DNA from: Sporosarcina sp. BI001-red
Lineage (GTDB): Bacteria; Bacillota; Bacilli; Bacillales_A; Planococcaceae
Length of the DNA stretch: 64,000 nucleotides
Reading direction: 5' to 3'
Assembly (NCBI RefSeq): GCF_003384035.1
Contig: NZ_QQAK01000014.1
Coordinates: forward strand, 124,001 to 188,000
Below are positions 8,607 through 18,700 of this stretch, piece after piece. The translations under genes and the position numbers were made by a program. How positions within the stretch are numbered: position 1 is the stretch's first letter; every line of letters begins with the position of its first letter. The notes under the pieces were generated by a model. That model was not told the origin of the DNA and searched no databases. It was given only the letters and a program-made list of their open reading frames with translations.

Positions 8607-10097
8607 TTATGCTCTGGTTATATCGCTGAATGTTCCTACGTAACGGGTTACGTCGCCGTCATTATTTTTAATAGCATTGATGGTCAACAACTCCAAGTAT
8701 TCAGAACCATCTCTCCGCTTATTCCACATTTCTCCTTGCCAAGATCCTTCGTTCCCAATGACACTCCACATAGTTGTGTAGAACTCCTTAGATTGCTTGC
8801 CGGAACTGAGAACATTTGGATTTTCTCCAATGACTTCATCGGCAGAATAACCTGTTAATCGGGTAAAGGCAGGATTTACCGATAAGATCTTTCCGGATGA
8901 GTCTGTGACGAGAATCCCTGAACCTGTCGAGTCAAATACTTCTTTTGCAGTAGACAAACGATCCATATAATAGAGCCAGATGACAAGGACTAGGCTGACG
9001 AGTGCAAATTGGGCAAACGCCATGAATCCAATAGAGTACGACCCTGTTATGGAATGTACCGCTGATAAGAGTAATGGCGGGAAGAATCCACCAAGTCCAC
9101 CCATCATCGATACGATCCCGTTTGCTGTTCCAGCTTGCTTACTGAAGTAAAACGGAACGAGTTTGAAGATAACACCATTTCCGATTCCAGCTGTTAAGGC
9201 AATGAGCATGATTCCGATTGTATAAAGCAGGATGGACGGTGAGAATGCGAGTAAAACTGCAGCAAATGTCATTCCTGCAAAAACTCCCATTAGTAGGAAT
9301 AGTGGTTGGAAACGGTCCGCAAGCCACCCGCCCACTGGACGGAATAGCGTTGCTACGATGATGAATCCAGCCGTCCGCATTCCTGCATCGACCTTTTCCA
9401 ATTCAAAGTAATCGACTAAGAAGTTTGGTAAAAAGATAGTGAATGCAACAAATGATCCAAATGTGATGAAGTAAAACAGTGAGAAGAACCACAGTTTTTC
9501 ATTTTTATAGACGCCTTTGATTTGTCCAATCATCGATGTCTTTACTTTAGGTTCTTTGCGATCACCGAGGACGAAGTTCAATGCCGCGAACGCGAGCAAG
9601 AGAATCAGATAGAATTTAACTGTCGCACTCCATCCGAACTGAACCGCCAAGACAGGCGCTGCGAACGTTGTAACGGCTGTACCGACGTTCCCCATTCCAT
9701 AGATTCCGTTGATTAAGCCATGCTTTTCCTTTGGATAGTACTTCGGAAGTGAAGTTACCCCAACAGAGAATACGGCTCCACCGATACCGAGGAACGTTCC
9801 GCCAATTATCAAATCAGCAAAAGAGGATGCAGCACTTATGTAGAACACTGGAAATAGTAACAAGATGAAACTCACAGCAAAGATAATTCTCGCTCCAAAA
9901 ACGTTCGCATAATAGCCAAGTGGTATGCGCAAGATGGAACCGAGAACGACTGGAACTGCAGTGACGATTGCAACACGAGTTGCTGGAATCGCAACATCTT
10001 CACGAATGAACGGAAGAAGCGAGGATATGAGCACCCACACCATGAAACCTACGACTAAGTTTGCCGTTTGTAACGGCAGTTGTACTTTTTTAATCAT
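8607..10097 (-). CDS. narK: NarK-type nitrate/nitrite transporter with C-terminal PAS domain
   Basis: A 496-residue protein. Residues 1 to about 380 form a 12-helix MFS transporter of the nitrate/nitrite porter family (GYYANVFGAR loop, GMGNVGTAVTTF helix, RPVGGWLADR repeat motif). From about 381 to the end is a complete PAS domain (FDSTGSGILVTD, NPAFTRLTGYSADEVIG, MWNKRRDGSEYLEL, YVGTFSDIT), which ends the protein exactly where PAS domains usually connect to an output domain. Transport role: nitrate import or nitrite export for NarG. A cytosolic sensory tail is unusual and might gate transport. The ribosome binding site is weak. A TAGGG half-site lies 20 bp upstream. Confidence 0.92.
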   Translation of the reverse strand: MIKKVQLPLQTANLVVGFMVWVLISSLLPFIREDVAIPATRVAIVTAVPVVLGSILRIPLGYYANVFGARIIFAVSFILLLFPVFYISAASSFADLIIGGTFLGIGGAVFSVGVTSLPKYYPKEKHGLINGIYGMGNVGTAVTTFAAPVLAVQFGWSATVKFYLILLLAFAALNFVLGDRKEPKVKTSMIGQIKGVYKNEKLWFFSLFYFITFGSFVAFTIFLPNFLVDYFELEKVDAGMRTAGFIIVATLFRPVGGWLADRFQPLFLLMGVFAGMTFAAVLLAFSPSILLYTIGIMLIALTAGIGNGVIFKLVPFYFSKQAGTANGIVSMMGGLGGFFPPLLLSAVHSITGSYSIGFMAFAQFALVSLVLVIWLYYMDRLSTAKEVFDSTGSGILVTDSSGKILSVNPAFTRLTGYSADEVIGENPNVLSSGKQSKEFYTTMWSVIGNEGSWQGEMWNKRRDGSEYLELLTINAIKNNDGDVTRYVGTFSDITRA

Positions 10098-10160
10098 CCA
10101 TATCAGTCCATTTCTGTAGGGAATGAAAGGCCTTTTTAAATCAGTTATTTCCTGTTTCGC

Positions 10161-10685
10161 TTACAAGATTGGTGTATATAACTTTTCAAATAACGCATCT
10201 TGCTGCTCAATTCGCAACATCGATTCAACCATTGGAAAAACAATTGACTCTTCCTTGATGAAATGCACAGTAATCGCCTCATACGCTTCTCCTGCATCTC
10301 TCGCAACAGCCTCTAGATCTTTCAGTGATAACTCATCCAGACTGCCTCGTGTGTGATGAAGGAAATGTCCAATGTAGGCATCTAGCTCTTCGTGTTCTTC
10401 TTCGACTGCCTTAACCGGCCCCTGATCGCCTCCGATGTATTGCGATAGCTCAGGGAACAAAATGTCTTCTTCCTTCTCTGTATGGTTTTTAAATGGTTCG
10501 ATAAACTCAATCAGTGCTTTCCGCAATGAGCCAATGGCTTCACGTGCTTCATCAAGTGAGTAGATGTTCCGTTCAAATCCAAGGACAATCGGATGCCAAC
10601 GATCCATTAAATAGGTCAAATACTGATGTTCATTTTCCAACACCTGCAACGCAGGCAAATCGAATTTGAATCGTTTAGGTTCCAT
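10161..10685 (-). CDS. Hemerythrin-domain (HHE) protein
   Basis: A 174-residue four-helix-bundle protein with spaced His/Glu ligands typical of a di-iron hemerythrin: ENEHQYL, HTEKEEDILFPEL, EEEHEELDAYIGHFLHH and HFIKEESIVFPM. Such proteins bind O2 or NO, or repair iron-sulfur centres (ScdA/RIC-like, though the ScdA N-domain is absent). It sits between nreC and narK with an AGGAGG-like site (CGGAGG), so a role in coping with NO or oxygen during nitrate respiration is a reasonable inference but unproven. Confidence 0.88.
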   Translation of the reverse strand: MEPKRFKFDLPALQVLENEHQYLTYLMDRWHPIVLGFERNIYSLDEAREAIGSLRKALIEFIEPFKNHTEKEEDILFPELSQYIGGDQGPVKAVEEEHEELDAYIGHFLHHTRGSLDELSLKDLEAVARDAGEAYEAITVHFIKEESIVFPMVESMLRIEQQDALFEKLYTPIL

Positions 10686-10715
10686 GACGAAGCCTCCGTT
10701 TCAACTAAACCAGTT

Positions 10716-11363
10716 TTAAAAATTCAAGAACTTTTTCTTAAGTGCATATTCAACTAGTTCTGGTTTACTCTTCAAGTTTAACTTCTCCATCAACTTCGCT
10801 TTATGCGCTTCTACTGTTTTAACGGAGATGTATAGCTTTTCAGCGATTTCTTTGTTGCCATACCCTTTTGCTACCAGCGGCAGTACTTCAATTTCACGCT
10901 TTGAGAGGATCTTGAATGGATCTGTTTCCTCTTGCTCTCCATCCTTTTTCACAAACTCTCGAACTAGTGAAGTCGCCATAGAGGGTTGAATGTACGTTCC
11001 GCCGTCATATACCGTACGGATTGCTGCAAATAACTCTTCGTCAGGTGAGTTTTTCAAAACGTATCCAGAAGCACCATTTTTCAATACATGAAACAAGTAT
11101 TCTTCGTCGTCATACATCGTTAAAATAACAATCTTTGTATCTGGAAAGTCTTCGTTAATTTTCCCAGTGGCGATTAATCCACTCTCTCCAGGAGGCATGC
11201 TCAAGTCCATCAAAAGGACGTCTGGTTTATGTTTAGCGACTAAATCATAAGCTTCTAAGCCATCTGCTGCTGTCGCTACAACTTCCATATCCCGTTGGAA
11301 ATTCAATATGTGCATAAAGCCACTTCTTACGACTGCGTGATCATCCGCGATGATTATTTTCAA
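10716..11363 (-). CDS. nreC: Response regulator NreC (NarL/LuxR family)
   Basis: A 215-residue regulator with a receiver domain (DD at 7-8, phospho-acceptor Asp 53 in LLMDLSMP, Lys in GYVLKNS) and a C-terminal LuxR-type HTH ([22 protein letters not shown]). It is phosphorylated by NreB and activates nitrate/nitrite respiration genes. The start is TTG 11363 behind GGAGGAG at 7 nt, overlapping nreB by 23 bp. A perfect copy of its known palindrome lies upstream of narG. Confidence 0.94.
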   Translation of the reverse strand: MKIIIADDHAVVRSGFMHILNFQRDMEVVATAADGLEAYDLVAKHKPDVLLMDLSMPPGESGLIATGKINEDFPDTKIVILTMYDDEEYLFHVLKNGASGYVLKNSPDEELFAAIRTVYDGGTYIQPSMATSLVREFVKKDGEQEETDPFKILSKREIEVLPLVAKGYGNKEIAEKLYISVKTVEAHKAKLMEKLNLKSKPELVEYALKKKFLNF

Positions 11364-12426
11364 CTTCCGTCTCCTCCTTCGTTAGAGGCACGGTCAATAA
11401 AATTGTCGTTCCGTTTCCAATGCCTGTTTGCACACTTAACGTAGCATTCACCAACTCTGCACGTTCCTTCATCCCGAATAGTCCAAGTCCAGTACCTTTG
11501 TATGTAGGAGCATTCAAGTTAAATCCTACTCCGTGATCCCTTACCGTAAGTGTTAACACATCTGAAGTCAGCAAAAGCTCGACATCCACTTCTTCCACTT
11601 CTGCATACTTTAACGCGTTGAACACAGCTTCTTGGCAGACTCGGTAGACAACGGTTTCAATCTCGCCTTCGAAGCGTTGGGACTGCATGTTACTCGTAAA
11701 GTGGACAAGAAGGCCATAATTCTTCTCGGTCCATTTAAAGTGTGTGCGGAATGCTGCTTCTAATCCTAAATCATCTAATGTTGCCGGTCTTAGCTGGACC
11801 GATAAATGACGGATGTCATCGAGCAGACGCATAAGGGATCCTTCGGTTTGCCGAACTTTCTTCAATACATCATCTTCTACATTCATGTACTTCAACACGC
11901 GCAAGTCTACTAAAGAACTTAGCATCTCTTGTGCGACACTATCATGAAGCTCGCGGGAGATTCGCTTCCGTTCATCTTCTTGCGCTTTAATCACTCGTTT
12001 GACTAGGGTTTTCTGATGTAATGTTTCTTGTGTTTTGAATTGCTCTGTCAAATCCCGAAGCATGAACACTCGTATTCCTTGTTCTGCGTCAATCATTTGA
12101 ATACTTCCTGTATACGGAACAGTTCCCCTTCCAGCCGTTTCTAAGAATACTTGAAATGAGGGGATGTTCCTTTCAGGATCTGACATATAGCATGAAATGC
12201 ATGTCTGCTCCTCTTCGACACTAGTAAACCCTTTGCACGCCATACAGATTGCGTCTGCACTTCCGGCTTTCATAAGTTGAGCGACCTGAGGATCAAGAAT
12301 TCGTTCAGCGGCTTTGTTCATCGAAAGAACTCTTCCATCCAAGCTAAAGAAGAAGATTGCTTCCGTTGAGTTTTCATATAAATGCTCTAACAGATTACTT
12401 ACACCACTTTGACTAATTCCCTTCAC
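11341..12426 (-). CDS. nreB: Oxygen-sensing histidine kinase NreB
   Basis: A cytosolic kinase of 361 residues. The N-terminal PAS domain carries four cysteines at 61, 64, 76 and 79, with spacing 2-11-2 as in the oxygen-labile iron-sulfur site of staphylococcal NreB. The HisKA_3 phospho-acceptor is His 161 ([10 protein letters not shown]), and an HATPase domain follows ([19 protein letters not shown]). No membrane helix. GTG 12426 overlaps the nreA stop (GTGA), so translation is coupled. Under anoxia it should autophosphorylate and pass phosphate to NreC. Confidence 0.95.
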   Translation of the reverse strand: MKGISQSGVSNLLEHLYENSTEAIFFFSLDGRVLSMNKAAERILDPQVAQLMKAGSADAICMACKGFTSVEEEQTCISCYMSDPERNIPSFQVFLETAGRGTVPYTGSIQMIDAEQGIRVFMLRDLTEQFKTQETLHQKTLVKRVIKAQEDERKRISRELHDSVAQEMLSSLVDLRVLKYMNVEDDVLKKVRQTEGSLMRLLDDIRHLSVQLRPATLDDLGLEAAFRTHFKWTEKNYGLLVHFTSNMQSQRFEGEIETVVYRVCQEAVFNALKYAEVEEVDVELLLTSDVLTLTVRDHGVGFNLNAPTYKGTGLGLFGMKERAELVNATLSVQTGIGNGTTILLTVPLTKEETEVENNHRG

Positions 12427-12887
12427 TTCCTGGTCAACTCCTCACTATAATAAGGTCCGAATGTGGGCGCAACTAAGGATTTCAGCAATTCGAATTTCTC
12501 GATGGACATACAATTGTTTTTGCGACACCCTGCAAGCAAGATCCCCTTCACACGATTGTATTTAAACAACGGAATCGCCGCGAAACTTTCTATCTGTTCT
12601 GCAGCAATAATTGGATAGTTATACAAGTCTTCTTTCGTACAGTACTTTTCGGCATCTGGTGCAAAAACAGGTTTGCCCGTCTTGAATACAATTCCCGCAA
12701 TGCCTTTTCCGGATTGCAAAATAATTCTTCGGAACCGCTGGCTTAAGTTGCCTGAAGCAAACTCCCAACGAATCTGGAAGTGACGTTCCTCAGATTGCAC
12801 AAGTGCCAGTGCAACGAAATCACATTGCATAGCCTGTCGAATCTCTTCTACTTGCTGCTGATAATTAAATGCTGCTTGACTTGCCAT
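12423..12887 (-). CDS. nreA: Nitrate receptor NreA (GAF domain)
   Basis: A 154-residue single-GAF-domain protein. In staphylococci NreA binds nitrate and relieves its own inhibition of NreB. Visible GAF features are the KGIAGIVFKTGKPVF strand and the RVKGILLAGCRK segment. The ATG follows GAGGGAGGG. The order nreA-nreB-nreC with overlapping ends matches the characterised system, and the locus lies 51 bp after narI, so the sensor is probably transcribed with the reductase. Confidence 0.92.
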   Translation of the reverse strand: MASQAAFNYQQQVEEIRQAMQCDFVALALVQSEERHFQIRWEFASGNLSQRFRRIILQSGKGIAGIVFKTGKPVFAPDAEKYCTKEDLYNYPIIAAEQIESFAAIPLFKYNRVKGILLAGCRKNNCMSIEKFELLKSLVAPTFGPYYSEELTRK

Positions 12888-12938
12888 GAGACACCCTCCC
12901 TCTAACTGGAGAAAGGGCTCACTTCGCCTCTCTCTTCA

Positions 12939-13619
12939 TCAGTTTCTCTTATCCTTTCTGTAAAGGATATAACTTCTGCCTACATAATTCAACGGCACAC
13001 TCCATACGTGAACGAGTCGTGTGAATGGCCACATTGCAAAAATGAGGAACCCCGTAAGAATGTGCAGCTTAAATGCAATAGGAACTGATGCCATGAACTC
13101 CGCCTGAGGTTGAAAAATAAGCAAGGACCGGAACCAAATTGAAATTGTCGAACGGTAGTCGAATCCCGGTGTCATCGTATTCGTAATCAGAGAACTATAC
13201 ACACCTAGAATAACGATTAACAGCAAGAAGGAGTTCACGATTAAGTCTGAAGCGGATGATAAATGACGGACATTACTATTCGTAAATCGTCTACTTGTTA
13301 GAATGATCATTCCAACGAGCGTCACGACACCGAAAAATCCTCCACCCCATACTGCACCCATGTGATACATATGATCACTGACGCCCATTGCACGCGTCCA
13401 CTCTTTTGGAATACCAAGTCCTCCAACGTGTCCAAGAATGACGGGGAAGATACCAATATGGAATAACAAACTACCAATCATCAGTTGTTTTTTTTCGATG
13501 AATTCACTGGACTTCGCCGTCCAGCCAAACTGATCGTGTCTATAGCGAAAGATATGACCGACTACGAATACTGCAATACAGAGGTAGGGAAAAATCACCC
13601 ATAGAAATTGACTAGTCAT
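12939..13619 (-). CDS. narI: Respiratory nitrate reductase gamma subunit NarI
   Basis: The 226-residue di-haem cytochrome b subunit that anchors NarGH and takes electrons from menaquinol. Five hydrophobic helices are visible (about 5-25, 48-68, 88-108, 124-146 and 180-200), with histidines inside or near helices two and five as haem ligands (FHIGIFPVILGH; KLHILTGFLIF). GGGAGG precedes the ATG by 9 nt. It overlaps narJ by 8 bp. Confidence 0.95.
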   Translation of the reverse strand: MTSQFLWVIFPYLCIAVFVVGHIFRYRHDQFGWTAKSSEFIEKKQLMIGSLLFHIGIFPVILGHVGGLGIPKEWTRAMGVSDHMYHMGAVWGGGFFGVVTLVGMIILTSRRFTNSNVRHLSSASDLIVNSFLLLIVILGVYSSLITNTMTPGFDYRSTISIWFRSLLIFQPQAEFMASVPIAFKLHILTGFLIFAMWPFTRLVHVWSVPLNYVGRSYILYRKDKRN

Positions 13620-14181
13620 TGGCTGGAACCTCCCGGCGGATACATGCTTTAAATTCTTCCCTCATCCCTTTCACTAGCGAATGATACGGGCTTTCATATT
13701 TTTCTAACGCTTTCATCAAATGATAGGAACCATCTTCGAGTACTGCTAACAACATTGAAAAACTTTGTTGCGCACGCGGATCTCCTTTCCATTCAGCGGC
13801 GTAGATGAATTCACACATGAGTGGCAATGAATCAGAAAGCTCACTATCGGGCATGACGAGACCGAACATTTCATACAACACTTTAAGACGGGCAAGTGTT
13901 TGCCCACGCTCTTTGGAATCGCCGTATTTTACATACGTCATGAAAAGTGTGGCATCTTTTTGAAAGTCCAACGTATACGTATACATTTCCTGAATTTCAT
14001 CGAAACTGTACGTTTGCATTAGGTCCCAATACTCTTTGACATCTTTATAAGATGGATCGGAAGGGTTCAGAGACCCTTCCAACACACTCGGATGAAACAT
14101 CATTTTGTCAGGATATGAAAATTGCTTAGCAAAGAATCCAAAAATTTGTTTCTTTTCATAGAGAAGGTCTAAGTCAATCAC
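13612..14181 (-). CDS. narJ: Nitrate reductase assembly chaperone NarJ
   Basis: A dedicated chaperone of about 189 residues that holds apo-NarG during cofactor insertion and membrane docking. It is helical, with the family segment YVKYGDSKERGQTLARLKV and the motif SDSLPLMCEFIYAAEW. GTG 14181 is preferred because GGGGGGA stands 6-7 nt upstream; an ATG five codons earlier lacks a site. It overlaps both narH and narI, typical of narGHJI operons. Confidence 0.93.
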   Translation of the reverse strand: MIDLDLLYEKKQIFGFFAKQFSYPDKMMFHPSVLEGSLNPSDPSYKDVKEYWDLMQTYSFDEIQEMYTYTLDFQKDATLFMTYVKYGDSKERGQTLARLKVLYEMFGLVMPDSELSDSLPLMCEFIYAAEWKGDPRAQQSFSMLLAVLEDGSYHLMKALEKYESPYHSLVKGMREEFKACIRREVPAND

Positions 14182-15775
14182 GCCAGATCCCCCCATAGAA
14201 GTTCTCTTCGTAAATTTCCTTACCTGTCTTTACAGGAGCGCTTGGCGATGCAGGTCCACATCCATCACAACTCCCGTTTGATCCCATTACTGAATAGGTA
14301 TCGGATTGGATGGCCTCACCATATGTTCCCATATCCGTGTATCCAGCCGAACCTTGTGATCGGTAGACGTTCATCTGTCCTTCTTTGTGAGAAGTCGGAA
14401 TGACAAATCGATCTTCATACTTTGCAATTGCGAGCAATCGATACATTTTTTTCGTAGATGAAGCTGTTAATCCGACGCGTTCTAGTTTTGTTTCGTCAAA
14501 CTCTTTTCCTGACGACTGTGCTCTCATGAAGGAACGCATCATTGCCATGCGCTGCAAGGAACCTTTAACGGTTTCCGTATCTCCAGCCGTGAGCATATTC
14601 GCTAAATATTGAATCGGAATACGCATTTCTTCAATCGCCGGGAAGATCATGTCTGGGTTTTTGATGGAATCTTTTCCTTCAAAGTAGTTCATGATCGGGC
14701 TTAGTGGTGGCACATACCAAACCATTGGCAACGTACGATATTCAGGGTGTAATGGGAATGCGAGCTTGTATTCAATTGCCAGTTTATACACCGGTGAATT
14801 TTGTGCTGCGGTAATCCAGTCTTCTGAAATCCCATCTTTTCGTGCTTGCTCCATGACTTCAGGATCATTCGGATCAAGGAACAAATCGCATTGTGCTTTG
14901 TACAAATCTTTCGGATCTGGTGTTGCTGCAGCTTCTAGTACACGGTCAGCATCATACAACAAGACACCTAGATAACGGATTCTTCCTGTACATGTTTCAG
15001 AGCATACAGTGGGAAGTCCGGATTCGATTCTAGGGAAACAGAATGTACATTTCTCGGCCTTATTTGTTTTCCAGTTAAAGTACACTTTCTTATACGGACA
15101 ACCCGTCATACAATAGCGCCATCCTCGGCACGCTTCTTGGTCAACGAGTACGATTCCGTCTTCATCCCGTTTGTACATCGCGCCTGACGGACACGATGCG
15201 ACGCAACTTGGGTTTAGACAGTGCTCACACAATCTAGGCAAGTACATCATGAACGCTTGCTCAAAATTGAACTTAATCTCTTCTTCGATCTTTACGATAT
15301 TCGGGTCAGTCGGTCCGGTGATATGACCACCAGCTAATTGGTCCTCCCAGTTCGGACCCCATTCTAGATCCATATAGTCGCCTGTTATAACCGATTTAGC
15401 ACGTGCAACGGGTGTATGCTTACTTTCCGGAGCATTCGTCAACTTTTCATAGTCGTATGTCCACGGCTCGTAGTAATCTTTCATCTCAGGCATATCCGGG
15501 TTGTAGAAAATCTTACCGAGTGCGATCTTGGAGAGCTTGGAGCCCGACTTGAGCTCCAATTTCCCGTTTCGTAAGTTCCATCCACCTTTGTAGATTTCCT
15601 GGTCTTCCCAACGCTTTGGATAGCCGATTCCGGGCTTCGTTTCTACGTTGTTGAACCACATGTATTCAGCACCTTCGCGGTTCGTCCATGTCGTTTTGCA
15701 TGTCACACTGCACGTATGGCAGCCGATGCATTTGTCTAAGTTCATCACCATTGCAATTTGCGCTTTAATCTTCAA
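14174..15775 (-). CDS. narH: Respiratory nitrate reductase beta subunit NarH
   Basis: The 533-residue iron-sulfur electron-transfer subunit. Four cysteine clusters are present: CIGCHTCSVTC near the N-terminus, CEHCLNPSC-ASCP, CRGWRYCMTGCP (Trp replacing one Cys, the hallmark of the 3Fe-4S centre) and CTFCFPR...CSETC. The C-terminal extension is Ser/Gly-rich and Cys-containing (NGSCDGCG). The start is TTG behind GGAGG at 9 nt, overlapping the narG stop by 11 bp. Confidence 0.96.
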   Translation of the reverse strand: MKIKAQIAMVMNLDKCIGCHTCSVTCKTTWTNREGAEYMWFNNVETKPGIGYPKRWEDQEIYKGGWNLRNGKLELKSGSKLSKIALGKIFYNPDMPEMKDYYEPWTYDYEKLTNAPESKHTPVARAKSVITGDYMDLEWGPNWEDQLAGGHITGPTDPNIVKIEEEIKFNFEQAFMMYLPRLCEHCLNPSCVASCPSGAMYKRDEDGIVLVDQEACRGWRYCMTGCPYKKVYFNWKTNKAEKCTFCFPRIESGLPTVCSETCTGRIRYLGVLLYDADRVLEAAATPDPKDLYKAQCDLFLDPNDPEVMEQARKDGISEDWITAAQNSPVYKLAIEYKLAFPLHPEYRTLPMVWYVPPLSPIMNYFEGKDSIKNPDMIFPAIEEMRIPIQYLANMLTAGDTETVKGSLQRMAMMRSFMRAQSSGKEFDETKLERVGLTASSTKKMYRLLAIAKYEDRFVIPTSHKEGQMNVYRSQGSAGYTDMGTYGEAIQSDTYSVMGSNGSCDGCGPASPSAPVKTGKEIYEENFYGGIWRD

Positions 15776-18700
15776 GCCAGTTAACCTCCTTCATTTTACG
15801 GACAGCTACGTATTCGTCACGCTGGTTTCCAATCGGTCCATAATAGTTAAATCCATAACTAAGTTGTGCATATCCGCCTACCATTTGGGTCGGTTTCATA
15901 TGGATACGAGTTGGTGCGTTGTGACTGCCTCCGCGTTCTTCCGTAATCTCTGAACCAGGCACTTGAATGTGTTTGTCTTGTGCGTGATACATGAACATCG
16001 TGCCTTTAGGAATCCGGTGACTGACTACAGCACGTGCTGTTACGACGCCGTTCCGGTTATATACTTCTAGCCAAGCATTATCGTCAATATCATGCGCAAT
16101 CGCATCTACATCGGAAATCCAAACAGTCGGTCCTCCACGGAATAACGTCAGCATGTGCTGGTTATCTTGATAAGTCGAGTGGATGTTCCACTTTCCGTGT
16201 GGTGTCAAATAGCGTAAAACTAGTGAATCTTCAGTTCCTGCAACCGGACGGTCGTGCGGTCCGAGTACTAAAGGCGGTAACGTTGGTTTATATACCGGCA
16301 GCGCTTCACCAAAGTCTAAGAACAGTTCGTGATCTAAATAGTAATGCTGACGTCCAGTGAGTGTGCGGAACGGTACCATGCGTTCAATATTCGTTGTAAA
16401 TGGTGAGTATCTGCGTCCGAGTTTGTTAGATCCACTAAAGACTGGCGTTGGAATGACCTCACGAGGCTGCGCTGTAATGCTCGCAAACGTAAATCGTTCT
16501 GCTGCACGGTCTGCCGAAATATCTTTCAACTCTACGCCCGTGTCGTGTTCTGCTGATACGAATGCTTTCTGTGATACGCGGCCGTTTGTTGCAGATGAAA
16601 GAGTCAACATGGCTTCAGCTGCGTGTTTCGCTGTGTGAAGTTTAGGTAATCCATCTTTGATGGTGTCGTCTTCGTAAACGCCGTTGATGCCTTTCATCAT
16701 TTCGTATTCTTCAGCTACTGAAAAACTGACACCGTGCGCTCCTACTTTCCCTGTCGAGAGCAGTGGTCCAAGTGTGATGTATTTGTCGTACACTTTCGTG
16801 AAGTCTCGCTCCACGATCGTCATGCCAGGCATCGTCTTTCCAGGTATGGCTTCAACTTCGCCCTTCTTCCAATCTTTTACGTCTCCGTGTGGCTGGGCAA
16901 TCTCTTGAACCGAGTCATGCGCAAGTGGAGAAGTGACGAGATCTTTGTACACACCTGGTAGATGGGTTTTCGCCATTTCTGAGAACGTCTCTGCAATGGA
17001 TCGATAAATATCCCAGTCTGAACGGGATTCCCAAAGTGGGTCAACCGCAGGATTGAACGGGTGAACAAATGGGTGCATATCCGTTGAGGACAAGTCGACC
17101 TTTTCATACCAAGTTGCTGCTGGCAGTACGATATCCGCGTATAACGGTGTAGTCGTCATTCGGAAATCAAGAGCTACGAGCAAGTCTAGTTTTCCTTCTA
17201 CTTCATCGCGCCAGACGACTTCCTCCGGTTTCATGCGTTCGTTTGGTTTAGCTAGCAATCCATCAGATGCTCCGAATAGGTGCTTCATAAAGTATTCTTG
17301 ACCTTTTGCTGAACTTGACACCAAGTTTGAACGCCATACGAATAGACTTCTTGGGAAGTTTTCCGGTGCATCTGGATCCTCTACTGCAAAGTTCATTTTT
17401 CCTGAAGTCAGCTGCTCTTTCACATACTCGACAATCTCAGGTGTTGTTGTCTTTCCTTCTTTCGCAGCTTCTTCTGTTAACTGCAAACTGTTCTTGTTGA
17501 ACTGTGGATAGGAAGGAAGCCAGCCAAGACGTGCTGCAAGGACATTGTAGTCCGCAGGGTGTTCATATCTTGCCTTTCCGCCAAGTGGTGACATCAATGA
17601 TTGAGTACCCGCTTCTTCGTACTTCCACTGATTTGTAGCGAAGTAGAAGAAGGACGTTGCGTTCTGCAATCGTGGAGGTGCTTGCCAGTCTCTAGCAAAT
17701 GCAATCGTGCTCCACCCTTCAATCGGACGGCACTTTTCTTGTCCAACATAGTGCGCCCAGCCTCCGCCATTCACACCTTGCGAAGCAGTTAACGTCACCA
17801 AGTTCAAGATCGCGCGATAAATCGTATCACTGTTAAACCAGTGGTTAATCCCTGCACCCATGATGATCATGGAACGTCCACCTGTATCGAGTGCATTCTG
17901 TGCAAATTCTCTAGCAATCTGAATAACTAGTTCTGGTTTAACGCTAGTAATCTTCTCTTGCCATGCCGGAGTATAGATAGACGATTTGTCGAAGTAATCT
18001 TTCGCTTCCAAGTCGCTACCGATTCGGTTCACACCATATTGACTGAGCATGATGTCGTAAACCGTTGCGACGCGTCTTGTTGTGCCGTCTGCCATCGTAA
18101 GCACCTTCGTTGGAACCGGACGCGTGAACACACCATTCGATAAATTGTCGAAGAATGGGAAGTGAATTTCTTTCCACTCTGCATCTGCATCCGCAATGGA
18201 CAATGCAGGTTCTACGCGAGAACCATCTTCTTTGTCGAGGAGCAAGTTCCATTTGACGTCGTCTTCCCAGCGCTGTCCCATTGTCCCGTTTGGAACGATG
18301 ATTTCGTTGACGCTTTCATCGAGAATAACTGGTTTCCACTCAGCGTGTTGTGATTCTTGACCGATATCACTCGCGCGTAAGAATCTACCTGCTTTGTAAG
18401 CTCCTTCGTGTTCATCCAAAAAGACGAGGAACGGCATGTCTGTATATTGTTTCGCATAATTCAAGAACATCGGCTCTTTACGCTGTTCGTAAAATTCATC
18501 CAGAATGACATGTGTCATCGCTTGAGCGACAGCTGCGTCAGTTCCAGGGTTCGCAGAGATCCAATCATCTGCATGGGTTACACTTTCAGCATAGTCCGGT
18601 GCAACGGAAACAACCTTTGTTCCTTTATAACGAACTTCTGTCATGAAGTGAGCATCCGGCGTCCGAGTAAGTGGAACGTTAGAGCCCCACATAATGATAT

